Below, piece after piece: positions 16,378 to 24,545 of a stretch of 64,000 nt of DNA. A program made the translations under genes and the position numbers. This DNA is from UBA11606 sp039188975. GTDB taxonomy: Bacteria > Actinomycetota > Acidimicrobiia > Acidimicrobiales > Aldehydirespiratoraceae. The stretch covers positions 6,794-70,793 of the forward strand of contig JBCCYT010000005.1 in the NCBI GenBank assembly GCA_039188975.1, read 5' to 3'. Numbering within the stretch: the first letter of the stretch is position 1; each line of letters begins with the position of its first letter. The notes under the pieces were generated by a model. It was not told the origin of the DNA, did no database searches, and saw nothing but the letters and a program-made list of their open reading frames with translations.

Positions 16378-17718
16378 TCAGGCGAGGGCGAATTCGGGGG
16401 AGCACAGCGTCAGCGCGAAGAGCAGTTCCAGACCGGAGTCGAACTCGGTTTGGCGCTGGATTGCGTCGTCGAGCGTGGTTCGGGTCTCGGGTGAGATGTC
16501 CCACAGTGAGCATCGGGCGAGAACTGCGTCGACGGTTGGTTCGATCGATGTGTCGAACGAGTCATCCCATGACCGGTCGAGGACTCGATTCACTCGTGCG
16601 AGGATCTGGCTGGCGCCGAGCCATCGATCGTCGTCAGGCCAACCGGCGACGTTTGGCGGTGAGAACGGCACTTGGCCGGCGACGTAGAGCTGCCACGTGT
16701 CGATCGGGGAGTCGGTTGCACCGAGGGCCGACAGTGCGCCGATCAGCCACTCGACGGGTTGACGTGGTCGGCTGCGGCGAGAGGTTCGGAAGCCGTCGCT
16801 TCGAACGATGGCGGCGACCAGTGGTGCGATCTCCAAGTCGGCGGTTCGAAAGACCCGGCCGAGGCGGCCCGCCTCGTCGTCGGTTGGCTCGACACCGACG
16901 AGATGCCGGTACAGGCGGGTTGCGACATGCGTTGCGCAGGCGGGGTGGTCACAGACGGCGTCGACGAGTTCATCGAGTCCGAATCGCGCTCGCGTCCCGA
17001 GGAACGAAACCGGACGGCGGTAGTGGGTGTCGGGCTCGAAGTACGCTGCTTTGGTGTCCCAGTCGACATGCCAGCCAGAGAGGGCGCGGGCTGCGGCCTT
17101 CACGTCGTCTTCGGTGTAGTTGCCGACGCCGAGGGTGAACAGCTCCAGCGTCTCCCGCCCGAGGTTCTCGTTCGGGTTGTCGCCGTTGGAACCGGCGCCG
17201 TCGAGGTAGAGCAGCATCAAGGGGTCTTGCAGCATCGCCCGGGTCAGGTCGCGGAAGTTGCCGAGGGCGTGGCGCCGCACGATGAGGTGGTGGTTCCACA
17301 CCATTTCCGACTCGCCGGAGTGGATGTGGGCGGTGAAGTGGCCGTGCCAGTACCAGACCATGCGTTCGTGCAGCGCCGCGTCGGGGTGGCGGAGCTGGGC
17401 GAGCCACCACTGCAGGACGTCTTCGTCTTCGAGGCGAGGCGTGCCGTCGTCGTTGGTTTGCGGTTGCACGGACTCGCCGGTGCGTTCTGCTTCGAGCCGG
17501 GCCCGCAAGCCATACGGCGGTTGAAGCCCGCTGGGGGTGGCCACGCCGGATCGGCGGGCGGCGTGGTCAGCGGTGTCGCCGAGCAGGTCATCGACGATGT
17601 CGTCGTACGAGCGGACGGCGAGGCGTTCGACCTGGCGGGCGGCGGGTCCGAAGGTGGTCCGCCGCAGCAGGTGGGCGATGGCCTCTCGGTGCTCGATCTC
17701 GTCAGCGGTGAGGTTCAT
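16378..17718 (-). CDS. DUF1800 protein
   Basis: 446 residues from the ATG at 17718 (MNLTADEIEHREAIAHLLRRTTFGP). It has the DUF1800 hallmarks: LLRRTTFGP near the start, MVWYWHGHFTAH, GNFRDLTRAMLQDPLMLLYLDG, NENLGRETLELFTLGVGNYTEDDV, and FSPPNVAGWPDDDRWL towards the end. There is no clear signal peptide, so it may leave the cell with its Tat-dependent DUF1501 neighbour or act inside (inference). It is the first gene of the pair and is divergent from the two-component system by 85 bases. Confidence 0.9.
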   Translation of the reverse strand: MNLTADEIEHREAIAHLLRRTTFGPAARQVERLAVRSYDDIVDDLLGDTADHAARRSGVATPSGLQPPYGLRARLEAERTGESVQPQTNDDGTPRLEDEDVLQWWLAQLRHPDAALHERMVWYWHGHFTAHIHSGESEMVWNHHLIVRRHALGNFRDLTRAMLQDPLMLLYLDGAGSNGDNPNENLGRETLELFTLGVGNYTEDDVKAAARALSGWHVDWDTKAAYFEPDTHYRRPVSFLGTRARFGLDELVDAVCDHPACATHVATRLYRHLVGVEPTDDEAGRLGRVFRTADLEIAPLVAAIVRSDGFRTSRRSRPRQPVEWLIGALSALGATDSPIDTWQLYVAGQVPFSPPNVAGWPDDDRWLGASQILARVNRVLDRSWDDSFDTSIEPTVDAVLARCSLWDISPETRTTLDDAIQRQTEFDSGLELLFALTLCSPEFALA

Positions 17719-17763
17719 GGCTGGACCGTACGAATCGACGCGTGATCTGAACGTGAAGCCGTC

Positions 17764-17780
17764 CTTCATGACAGCTTCAT
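17764..17780 (+). promoter_or_regulatory. Tandem CTTCAT direct repeat, candidate response-regulator box
   Basis: CTTCAT occurs at 17764-17769 and 17775-17780, start to start 11 bases, about one helical turn. This spacing is typical of OmpR/PhoB-family binding sites. It lies just before the response-regulator GTG and between it and the divergent DUF1800 gene, so it could serve autoregulation and control of the pair. An ATG inside the first copy (17768) is in frame with the regulator but is judged part of the site. Confidence 0.4.
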
Positions 17781-17803
17781 CTCACGCGGGCCACACTGGT
17801 GCG

Positions 17804-18496
17804 GTGCGGTTGCTACTTGTCGAGGACGACGTCTCGTTGGCCACGGTGGTGGAACGGGGCCTTCGCGAAGATGGCTATGCGGTCGACGTGAGCGGCTCGA
17901 TGATCGATGCGCTCCATCAGCTGCAGAGCAACGAGTACGACCTTGCAGTCCTGGACCTTGGCCTACCGGATGGCGACGGGATGCAGATCTGTCGTCACAT
18001 CCGCAGCGGTTCTGGCGCTGCCTCGCCGCACCTGCCGGTGTTGATGCTCACGGCCCGCGACGGTCTGTCCGACAAGGTCGAGGGTCTCGATGCGGGCGCC
18101 GACGATTATCTCACCAAGCCGTTCGACTATCCCGAACTGACCGCTCGACTCCGGGCCCTGCTGCGTCGCCCCGCCAGCAGCCACGCCCCGGTCCTGACGG
18201 TTGGCGATGTCACGCTCGACCCGGCGGCAAGGGTTGTGCGGCGAGCTGCGATCACGGTGCCGTTGACGGCGCGAGAGTTTGCTCTGCTCGAGTTCTTGAT
18301 GCGACATGCCGATGAAGTCGTGCGGCGCGAGACCCTGCTCGAACATGTCTGGGACGCAAACTATGACGGTCTCTCGAACGTGGTCGACGTCCACATCGCC
18401 AACCTTCGGCGCAAATTGGCACTCGACGGCGCCCACGATCCGGTGGAGACGGTCCGAGGCGTCGGGTACCGGATGATTGCCGAGGCGACCGGATGA
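17804..18496 (+). CDS. OmpR-family response regulator
   Basis: 230 residues from a GTG giving VRLLLVEDD, the normal family start; an in-frame ATG at 17768 would add 12 residues that do not fit. The receiver domain has the acidic pair in VEDD, phosphoacceptor D51 (VLDLGLPDG), T83 and K105 (LTKPFDYPELTARLRALLRR). The C-terminal winged helix shows LTAREFALLEFLMRHADEVVRRETLLEHVWD and VDVHIANLRRKL, ending in VETVRGVGYRM. Its TGA overlaps the ATG of the kinase gene. Targets are unknown, with the adjacent DUF1800/DUF1501 genes the first candidates. Confidence 0.93.
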   Translation: MRLLLVEDDVSLATVVERGLREDGYAVDVSGSMIDALHQLQSNEYDLAVLDLGLPDGDGMQICRHIRSGSGAASPHLPVLMLTARDGLSDKVEGLDAGADDYLTKPFDYPELTARLRALLRRPASSHAPVLTVGDVTLDPAARVVRRAAITVPLTAREFALLEFLMRHADEVVRRETLLEHVWDANYDGLSNVVDVHIANLRRKLALDGAHDPVETVRGVGYRMIAEATG

Positions 18497-19686
18497 ACCT
18501 GCAGCGCACCCGAGTCCAGCTGACCTTGCTGTACAGCGTGTTGACCGCACTCGCGGTTGGGGCGATTGGATGGTACGCGGTTCGAGAGGCGACCGATCGC
18601 ATCGAGGATTCGGCCGAGCGCGAAGCGGAGTCGGTGATTCGTGACGTCACCCTCGACTGGCCGGCGTTCGACGGTACTGGCCCGGGGAACACGTGGCTGG
18701 TGAATGTCGTCGATCGGTGGTCCAACCCGGTCGGCGACACGTGGATCGAGCCGCCGCTGTTCACGATTGCGGACAACAGTTGGGGTCGGCCGACCTTCGA
18801 CGAGTTCGATTTCGACGGGGTCACTTACCTGTCGTACGCCGTTCCGATTCCGGTGGAGGAGGGGGAGGAGTGGCGCGAAGCGTTCGTGACGACGGTCGAG
18901 TTGACGCCCTTTCGTGAGGACGCATCCTCGATCCGCTTCCGCATCTGGCTTGCGGCCATCGGTTCGATCCTCGTTGCGAGCGCGGCGGGCTATTGGGTTG
19001 CTGGGCGTTCGCTCGCGCCCGCCCGCTTCGCGATGCGACAGCAACGAGATTTCATCGCTGACGCGGCCCACGAGTTGCGCACGCCCCTTGCGGTGATTCA
19101 GGCGTCGGCGAGCCATACCCTCTCGCGTGAACGAGAGGGCGGTGCGTACCGCGAGTCGCTCGAAGAGATTCGAGAAGCGGCGCAACGGGCCGGAGTTGGG
19201 GTCGCGGAGTTGCTCGAGCTGGCCCGGCTCGAAGCTGGTCAGGCATCGCTGCGCAAGGCGCCGCTGCGGCTGGATCTTCTCGCCGAGGAGGTCGCAGCGG
19301 GGATCCGGGTCGATGGCACGATCGTCGAAGCGCAGCCGACCGGTGCGTTGGTGATCGACGCGGACTACGGGATGATCCGTCAGTCGGTCGAGACCTTGAC
19401 CAACAACGCCGTTGCTCGATCCCAGCACGTGTGGTTGTCGACCGGCGATGTCGACAAGTGGGCGGTGATCGATATCGCCGATGACGGCCCCGGCTTCGAC
19501 CCCGACATCTTGCCGCACGTGTTCGACCGGTTCCGGCGTGGTGACAGCCGAGGGTCGAGCGGCCTCGGCCTGGCGATCGCCAACACGATCGTCACTGCGC
19601 ACAACGGCCGAATCGAGGTGTCGAATCGCAGCGAGGGCGGCGCACTCGTGCGGGTGATGCTGCCGGTTGGGTCAGGCCGCGTCTGA
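18493..19686 (+). CDS. Sensor histidine kinase
   Basis: 397 residues. Membrane helices lie at about 10-30 and 152-172, enclosing an extracytoplasmic sensor domain of about 120 residues. The gap between the second helix and the H-box is only some 20 residues, too short for a normal HAMP domain. The phosphoacceptor is H193 in ADAAHELRTPLAVIQ. The ATPase has an N-box (VETLTNNAVARS), DDGPGFDPDILPHVFDRF and GSSGLGLAIANTIV. It is cotranscribed with the regulator through an ATGA overlap. Confidence 0.92.
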   Translation: MNLQRTRVQLTLLYSVLTALAVGAIGWYAVREATDRIEDSAEREAESVIRDVTLDWPAFDGTGPGNTWLVNVVDRWSNPVGDTWIEPPLFTIADNSWGRPTFDEFDFDGVTYLSYAVPIPVEEGEEWREAFVTTVELTPFREDASSIRFRIWLAAIGSILVASAAGYWVAGRSLAPARFAMRQQRDFIADAAHELRTPLAVIQASASHTLSREREGGAYRESLEEIREAAQRAGVGVAELLELARLEAGQASLRKAPLRLDLLAEEVAAGIRVDGTIVEAQPTGALVIDADYGMIRQSVETLTNNAVARSQHVWLSTGDVDKWAVIDIADDGPGFDPDILPHVFDRFRRGDSRGSSGLGLAIANTIVTAHNGRIEVSNRSEGGALVRVMLPVGSGRV

Positions 19687-19980
19687 TCGGGTCGCGACCC
19701 GCACGATGTCGTCGAGGGCGTCGACGAGGTCGGGGTTGTTGAGGAACAGCGCTTGCGCTTCGGGGCAGGCCCACGGGGAGCACAGCGCCTCGGCGGGAAG
19801 CCCGGCTCGCACCCAGGCGGTGGCGATTCGCCGGATGGCGCCGTCGACCGACGGATCCGCGGCGGTGACCGTGGCGCCGGCCATTGCCTCGATGTCCCAG
19901 TCGGCGGAGGTGACCATGGGGCCGCGCACGAGGTCCAGGCGATAGCGGATCGCTTCAGCGGCAATCTTCGCGTGGTTCAC
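19672..19980 (-). CDS. Small protein of unknown function
   Basis: 102 residues from a GTG with a strong ribosome binding site (GGAGG, complement of 19991-19995, ten bases upstream). The open frame continues upstream through a GC palindrome, which is unlikely to be coding. The protein begins VNHAKIAAEAIRYRLDLVRGPMVTSADWDIEAMAG and is helical, with Cys in LCSPWACPEA. No family is recognised. Its end overlaps the kinase gene by 15 bases on the opposite strand. It may be cotranscribed with ferrochelatase, 101 bases upstream. Confidence 0.6.
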   Translation of the reverse strand: MNHAKIAAEAIRYRLDLVRGPMVTSADWDIEAMAGATVTAADPSVDGAIRRIATAWVRAGLPAEALCSPWACPEAQALFLNNPDLVDALDDIVRVATRSDAA

Positions 19981-20053
19981 CGGCCCGTTTCCTCCCGACC
20001 CGCACCACAGTAGAAAGCCTCGACGCGGTCCGGGTGGATCCCCTCGCGCGGTA

Positions 20054-20071
20054 CGCGCGCTCGTGCGCGCG
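20054..20071. terminator. GC-rich hairpin between ferrochelatase and the small downstream gene
   Basis: CGCGCGC (20054-20060), loop TCGT, GCGCGCG (20065-20071) form a perfect 7-bp stem. It lies just after the hemH stop on the minus strand. There is no T-run, so it may be a pause, a weak terminator or an mRNA 3'-end stabiliser. Confidence 0.35.
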
Positions 20072-20081
20072 AGACGCGCGA

Positions 20082-21158
20082 TCAGCTGGTTGGGCGACCG
20101 GCGGGGCGTTGGGGCGGTGGGCAACAGTTGACCCGGCACACGTCGGGCCGCACCTCGAGTCCACCCAACGCCGCTCGGGCAACGACCGTGGGGTCATCGG
20201 CGATCTCGGCTGCGATCCGCTCACCGATGAGATCGACCCACATGTCGATGAACGGCGCAACCGGCCCTGTGCCGGGCGAGATGGCGCGGCTGACCTCGAT
20301 GCCCACCCGCTCGGCGGTCTGCACGGCCTCGGTGTCGAGATCCCACATGACTTCGATGTGGTCGCTGACAAAGCCGATCGGGATGATCACGACCGCCGTG
20401 ACCCCTTCGTCGGCGAGCTGCTCGATCACGTCGTTGACGTCGGGCTCGAGCCAGGGTACCTGTGGCGGGCCCGAACGGCTCTGCCACACCAGTTGCGCCG
20501 GCAGGTCGGGTCGGGGCAACGCGGCACAGACGATTCGCATCGCCTCGCGCAGCTGGATCTCGTAGTCGCACACAGCCGCCATCGAGGACGGGATGGAATG
20601 GGCGGTGAACAACAGGGTGGGTTCGGCCTCGGGCCCATGCGTGGCGAGCGCATGGTTGGTGGCGTCGATGAACGGCTCCAAGAAGCCGGGGTGGTCGTAG
20701 TACGCCCGAACCTTGTCGATCTCGGGGACGGTGAGGTCGGGCCGGCGATCAGCAACCGTCTCTCGGGCCGCGATCAGGTTCTCGCGGTACTGGCGACAAC
20801 CCGAGTACGACGAGTACGCCGACGTGAAGATCGCGAGCGCCCGCCGAATGCCATCTTCGGCCATCTGCTCCACGGTGTCCGCGAGGAACGGGTGCCAGTT
20901 GCGGTTACCCCAGTACACCGGAAGGTCGAGCCCGGTCTCGATCAGCGCAGTCTGGAGAGCCGACTGTTGTCGCCGGCATTGTTCGTTGATCGGGCTCACC
21001 CCGTCGAAGTACGCATAGTGTTCGCCGACGACGGCGAGCCGTTCGCGCGGGATGTTCCTACCGGCCGTCACGTTCTCGAGGAACGGGATCACGTCATCGG
21101 GACCCTCGGGTCCGCCGAAGCTGACGAGCACGATGGCGTCGTAGGGGGAATCGGCCAC
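20082..21158 (-). CDS. hemH: Ferrochelatase (coproporphyrin-type, Fe-S)
   Basis: 358 residues, start MADSPYDAIVLVSFGGPEGPDDV. It inserts ferrous iron into a porphyrin in the last steps of haem synthesis. Family landmarks are VYWGNRNWHPFL, the catalytic-site histidine H187 in LFTAHSIPSSM, and DIEVMWDLDTEA with the acidic residues near the metal path. C121 together with C341, C345 and C346 (CRVNCC) fit the [2Fe-2S] ligand set of actinobacterial enzymes. In Actinobacteria these act on coproporphyrin III rather than protoporphyrin IX (established knowledge), so cpfC is the alternative name. It is divergent from the Rpf-like gene. Confidence 0.95.
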   Translation of the reverse strand: MADSPYDAIVLVSFGGPEGPDDVIPFLENVTAGRNIPRERLAVVGEHYAYFDGVSPINEQCRRQQSALQTALIETGLDLPVYWGNRNWHPFLADTVEQMAEDGIRRALAIFTSAYSSYSGCRQYRENLIAARETVADRRPDLTVPEIDKVRAYYDHPGFLEPFIDATNHALATHGPEAEPTLLFTAHSIPSSMAAVCDYEIQLREAMRIVCAALPRPDLPAQLVWQSRSGPPQVPWLEPDVNDVIEQLADEGVTAVVIIPIGFVSDHIEVMWDLDTEAVQTAERVGIEVSRAISPGTGPVAPFIDMWVDLIGERIAAEIADDPTVVARAALGGLEVRPDVCRVNCCPPPQRPAGRPTS

Positions 21159-21218
21159 GCTCGGAGACTAGGTGGCCGTCCGCCTTTTCGTTCGGTCGGG
21201 TCCTGGGTAGATTTTCCT

Positions 21219-21283
21219 CACGACGGGTGGAGGGTCGTCGAGCGCTTTGCGCGCTCGCTGCCGCGTGCTCCACCCACGCCGTG
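21219..21283 (+). promoter_or_regulatory. Predicted structured leader ahead of the Rpf-like gene
   Basis: Nested complementarity sits directly before the ATG at 21289: CACG (21219-21222) with CGTG (21280-21283), GGGTGGAG (21225-21232) with CTCCACCC (21268-21275), and an inner hairpin CGAGCGC/GCGCTCG (21239-21245, 21251-21257). The fold would cover most of the leader and leave little room for a ribosome binding site. It could be a cis-acting RNA switch or a DNA operator. It does not match the c-di-AMP (ydaO) riboswitch known upstream of other rpf genes. Confidence 0.45.
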
Positions 21284-21288
21284 CAGTC

Positions 21289-22278
21289 ATGACCGCAAAT
21301 CGCTTCACCACCGCCCCAGGGTTTCCCCCTCACCAGATCGAGGACCCGTCGCGGCTCCGCGCATCCGGGGACGGGCTGGCGCTGCCGTCATCGTCACGTC
21401 GAGCAGGGCGGATCCTGGCACTGGTGACCGTGCTGGCGTTGATCGCAGGATGGCAGGCACTGGGCGCATCAGCCCAGACGGTCGACGACCTCCGCGGCGA
21501 CATCCCAACCGGTGATGACGTTCGAGCGGAGCTCGCCGAGATCGCGGATGCGCGACTCGACAATCTGATGACACTCACCGCATCAGAAGCCGAACTCACC
21601 GCGGTCTTGACCGCCCGCGACGATCTCGACGCTGAGCAGCGCCGCCTCGCCGCCGAGATCGAGGCGGCCACCGACAACCTTCGCCGGGTCGCCATCGAGT
21701 CCTTCATCACCGGCGGTGAGCTGTCCGAACTCGAGTATCTGACTGCGGTTGGAGGCGCCTCGGACTTCGCGTGGCGTCAGTACCTCGTTCGCTCCCATGC
21801 CGGCTCGTCCAAGGTCGCGGTCCAACGTATGCAAGCCCTGCTCGAACGAGCGGACGACGACGTGCTGGCCACGATCAATCGAGCGGAGGAGCTCCGGGCC
21901 ACGATCATCCGGCTCGAGATCGAGATCGATGCACTCGATCTCCGCGAGGAAGAGCTCACCGAGGTGCTGCCGTTGGCCGATGCCTGGGATCGCACCGCGG
22001 TCGCGGTTGCGGAAGGGCAGTGGGGCATCGCCCCCGCCGATCGTTGGGCCCGGCTCCGGTTCTGTGAGTCGACCGACAATTATCAGGCGATCAATCCTTC
22101 GGGGACCTACCGGGGTGCCTACCAGTTCGACTACGCGACCTGGCAAACGGTCGGCGGCACCGGTGACCCTGCGGCTGCGCCACCGGAGGAGCAAGATGCT
22201 CGGGCACGGGAGCTCTACGCCCGCCGAGGCCATCAGCCCTGGCCGGAGTGCGGCCGCTTCTTGATCGACGAAGAATAG
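21289..22278 (+). CDS. Rpf-like secreted transglycosylase with coiled-coil domain
   Basis: 329 residues. A basic stretch and hydrophobic segment (about 41-60) end at ASAQ, giving a signal peptide or anchor. Residues about 70-230 form a long coiled coil, as in cell-wall hydrolases that dock on membrane complexes. The C-terminal domain (about 248-329) is of the resuscitation-promoting-factor transglycosylase type: WARLRFCESTDNYQAINPSGTYRGAYQFDYATW, with catalytic E260 next to C259, which can pair with the Cys in WPECGRF. It should cleave peptidoglycan outside the cell during growth or resuscitation. Confidence 0.9.
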   Translation: MTANRFTTAPGFPPHQIEDPSRLRASGDGLALPSSSRRAGRILALVTVLALIAGWQALGASAQTVDDLRGDIPTGDDVRAELAEIADARLDNLMTLTASEAELTAVLTARDDLDAEQRRLAAEIEAATDNLRRVAIESFITGGELSELEYLTAVGGASDFAWRQYLVRSHAGSSKVAVQRMQALLERADDDVLATINRAEELRATIIRLEIEIDALDLREEELTEVLPLADAWDRTAVAVAEGQWGIAPADRWARLRFCESTDNYQAINPSGTYRGAYQFDYATWQTVGGTGDPAAAPPEEQDARARELYARRGHQPWPECGRFLIDEE

Positions 22279-22317
22279 GCGGGCTCGGTCGTCGAGTGGT
22301 GCCCAGAGCCGGTCGTG

Positions 22318-22653
22318 TCAGCCGCCCAGCAGTTTGCGGGCGACCTGCCCCAGCCGACTCGGCTGGGGTGGCTCCCATCCTTCGGGCACCAGGTGCGGCG
22401 CCTTCGCGCTCAGCACGGTGATGACGTCGTCGGCACTCGGGTTGACCATCGCAATGTCGTCGATGACGACGGTGGGGACGGTCTCGTTGCCGTTGGCGTG
22501 CTGGCGCACGATGGCCGCGTCACCCGGGTTGTCCCAGATGTTGTGCTTGTCGAGGGGGACCCCGGCCCGGTCGAGGTTGCGGTTGAGCATGGCGCAGAAG
22601 CCGCAGCCGGGCCGCCAGTAGAAGTCGACGGCGTTGATGGTGGATTCGGCCAT
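22318..22653 (-). CDS. Glutaredoxin-like protein, mycoredoxin type
   Basis: 111 residues, start MAESTINAVDFYWRPGCGFC. The dithiol active site C17-G-F-C20 on a thioredoxin fold, the cis-proline segment NETVPTVVID and the order of strands match the mycoredoxins/NrdH-like glutaredoxins of Actinobacteria, which reduce mycothiol mixed disulfides. The C-terminus extends with HLVPEGWEPPQPSRLGQVARKLLGG, an amphipathic tail beyond the usual 80 residues. It converges with the Rpf-like gene and is divergent from the ABC exporter. Confidence 0.88.
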   Translation of the reverse strand: MAESTINAVDFYWRPGCGFCAMLNRNLDRAGVPLDKHNIWDNPGDAAIVRQHANGNETVPTVVIDDIAMVNPSADDVITVLSAKAPHLVPEGWEPPQPSRLGQVARKLLGG

Positions 22654-22788
22654 GGCAGGTGCTCTCTCTCGGGGGTGGGGCGAGTCTAGGGATGGCAACC
22701 CACCGGCCGGGCTCGAGATTCCGCTCGATGGATGATTCCCCCCTGCCTGTCGCTCTGTCGTGTCACTGGGTCGCACTAGGTTGACGAC

Positions 22789-23748
22789 ATGTCCGATTCT
22801 CCAATCGCAGCGGTTCGTGCGGAAGGCCTCCGCCGTACATTCGGCGACGACGTGGTCGCCGTGGACGGTGTCGACCTCGAGGTCCAGCCCGGTGAGATCT
22901 ATGGCTTTCTCGGGCCGAACGGGGCCGGCAAGTCGACCGTGGTGCGCATGTTGTGCACCTTGCTGGCGCCGTCCGGTGGCCGAGCGTGGGTCGGCGGGCT
23001 CGACGTCGCCACCGATGCGGATGACGTGCGTCTGTCGATCGGGGTTGCGCTGCAAGAAGCCGGTCTCGACGACAACATGACCGGCCGGGAGATCCTCGTG
23101 ACCCAGGGTCGTCTCTTTGGGATGACCCGCCCGCAGATCGATGCGCGTATCGAGGAACTGTCGCCGATCCTCGAAATGAGTGCGCTGGATCGCCTGGTGC
23201 GGACGTATTCGGGCGGTATGGCCCGCCGTCTCGATCTCGCCGCGGCACTCATACACAACCCGTCGGTGCTGTTCCTCGACGAGCCCACCACCGGGCTCGA
23301 CCCGCCCAGCCGGTTGCGGGTGTGGGAAGAGGTCCGCCGCCTGAACCGAGAGATCGGCCTCACCTTGTTTCTCACCACCCAGTACCTGGAGGAAGCCGAC
23401 GAGCTCGCCGACCGGGTCGGCATCATCAACGCGGGCCGGCTCGTGGCGGAGGGCACCCCGTCAGAGCTCAAGCGATCGATCGGCACCGATGTGGTCACCG
23501 CAGTGATCGACGGTGATCCGGCTGCCGCGAAGGCGGCCGTGAGCGGCGTCGACGGCCTCGGCGCAGTCGATGTGTTCGGGGCCGAACTGCGGGTCGCCAG
23601 TGACAATGGCGCCAAGGCGATCAGCCCGGTTGCATTGGCGCTCGCCAGCGCCGGCATCGACGTCAAGGAGCTGAGTTTGCGCACCCCGACCCTCGACGAT
23701 GTGTTCCTCGATGTAACCGGCACCCATCTCGAAGGAGGTCAGGCATGA
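22789..23748 (+). CDS. ABC exporter ATPase, DrrA/ABC-2 type
   Basis: 319 residues. Walker A is GPNGAGKST (42-50), the signature is YSGGMARRLDLAAAL, and Walker B is VLFLDEPTTGLDPPSRLRVWEE, followed by the switch region TLFLTTQYLEEADELADRV. The C-terminal part (about 230-319) is the accessory domain seen in daunorubicin-resistance DrrA proteins, ending LRTPTLDDVFLDVTGTHLEG. It powers the permease encoded by the next gene, whose ATG overlaps its TGA. The exported compound is unknown: drug, lipid or polysaccharide. Confidence 0.93.
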   Translation: MSDSPIAAVRAEGLRRTFGDDVVAVDGVDLEVQPGEIYGFLGPNGAGKSTVVRMLCTLLAPSGGRAWVGGLDVATDADDVRLSIGVALQEAGLDDNMTGREILVTQGRLFGMTRPQIDARIEELSPILEMSALDRLVRTYSGGMARRLDLAAALIHNPSVLFLDEPTTGLDPPSRLRVWEEVRRLNREIGLTLFLTTQYLEEADELADRVGIINAGRLVAEGTPSELKRSIGTDVVTAVIDGDPAAAKAAVSGVDGLGAVDVFGAELRVASDNGAKAISPVALALASAGIDVKELSLRTPTLDDVFLDVTGTHLEGGQA

Positions 23749-24545
23749 CCGATACCAGCGCCTCTGCTCCGTTCATCGCTCGAAGGGCCGGGTTCGTGCA
23801 GGATACGATCTCGATCGCTCGCCGGTCGATCCGTCAGTTGCCCCGAGACATCGCATTCATCGGTCCGACGCTGTTCATCCCGCTGTTCTTCCTGGTGGTC
23901 AATGTCGGGTCGCTGTCCGAGGCGGCTCAGTTCACCAACATCGACATCACCTACCGAGAGTTTCAGCTGCCGGTCGCCATCGTCTTTGCGGTCACCGGTG
24001 TAACCCGGGCCAACGCCATGGTGCTCGACATCCAGAACGGGTACTTCGATCGGTTGATGACGACACCGGTCTCACGTCGAGCCCTGCTGCTTGGCCACAT
24101 GATGGCTGACTTCGTTCTGGTGATCGCACTCGCAATCCCCGTGATGATCCTCGGCTTCGCCATCGGCGCCCGCTTCGAGACCGGCGTGCTGGGGGTTCTG
24201 GTCTTCATCTTCTTGGCTGCGCTCTGGGGCTTGGCCTACACGGGCATTCCCTACGCGATCGCGTTGAAGACCGGGAATCCCGGAGCCGTCAACTCGTCGT
24301 TCATCATCTTCTTCCCGTTTGCCTTCTTGACGACCGCGTACGTTCCGCTCGAAAACATGAGTGGCTGGTTGGCGTCGGTCGCCCGCTACAACCCGGTCAC
24401 CTACGTGTTCGGTGCGTTGCGTTCGCTGTTCAGCGGCTGGGATCCGGCTGAGCTGGGCAAGGGCCTGCTCGCCATCGCCGTGCTGGGCTTCATCACCCAG
24501 ACCCTGTCGTTTCGGGCGCTCAAGGGCCGGGTAGACGTGACGTGA
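23745..24545 (+). CDS. ABC-2 type exporter permease
   Basis: 266 residues with six hydrophobic segments after a cytoplasmic N-terminus. It has the ABC-2 pattern: VFAVTGVTRANAMVLDIQNGYFDRLMTTPVSRRALLLGHMMADF in the first cytoplasmic loop, and FPFAFLTTAYVPLENMSGWLASVARYNPVTYVFGALRSL before the last helix, typical of DrrB-like proteins. It forms the membrane half of the exporter with the overlapping ATPase. Its 3' end overlaps the convergent SGNH hydrolase gene by 26 bases. Confidence 0.93.
   Translation: MTDTSASAPFIARRAGFVQDTISIARRSIRQLPRDIAFIGPTLFIPLFFLVVNVGSLSEAAQFTNIDITYREFQLPVAIVFAVTGVTRANAMVLDIQNGYFDRLMTTPVSRRALLLGHMMADFVLVIALAIPVMILGFAIGARFETGVLGVLVFIFLAALWGLAYTGIPYAIALKTGNPGAVNSSFIIFFPFAFLTTAYVPLENMSGWLASVARYNPVTYVFGALRSLFSGWDPAELGKGLLAIAVLGFITQTLSFRALKGRVDVT

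Noticed and set aside
17768..18496. ATG at 17768 as start of the response regulator
   Set aside because: It would add 12 residues not seen in the family and lies within the direct repeat; the GTG at 17804 gives the usual start.
21160..21288. c-di-AMP (ydaO) riboswitch before the Rpf-like gene
   Set aside because: The leader is too short and I do not see the conserved ydaO core; only simple nested stems are present.
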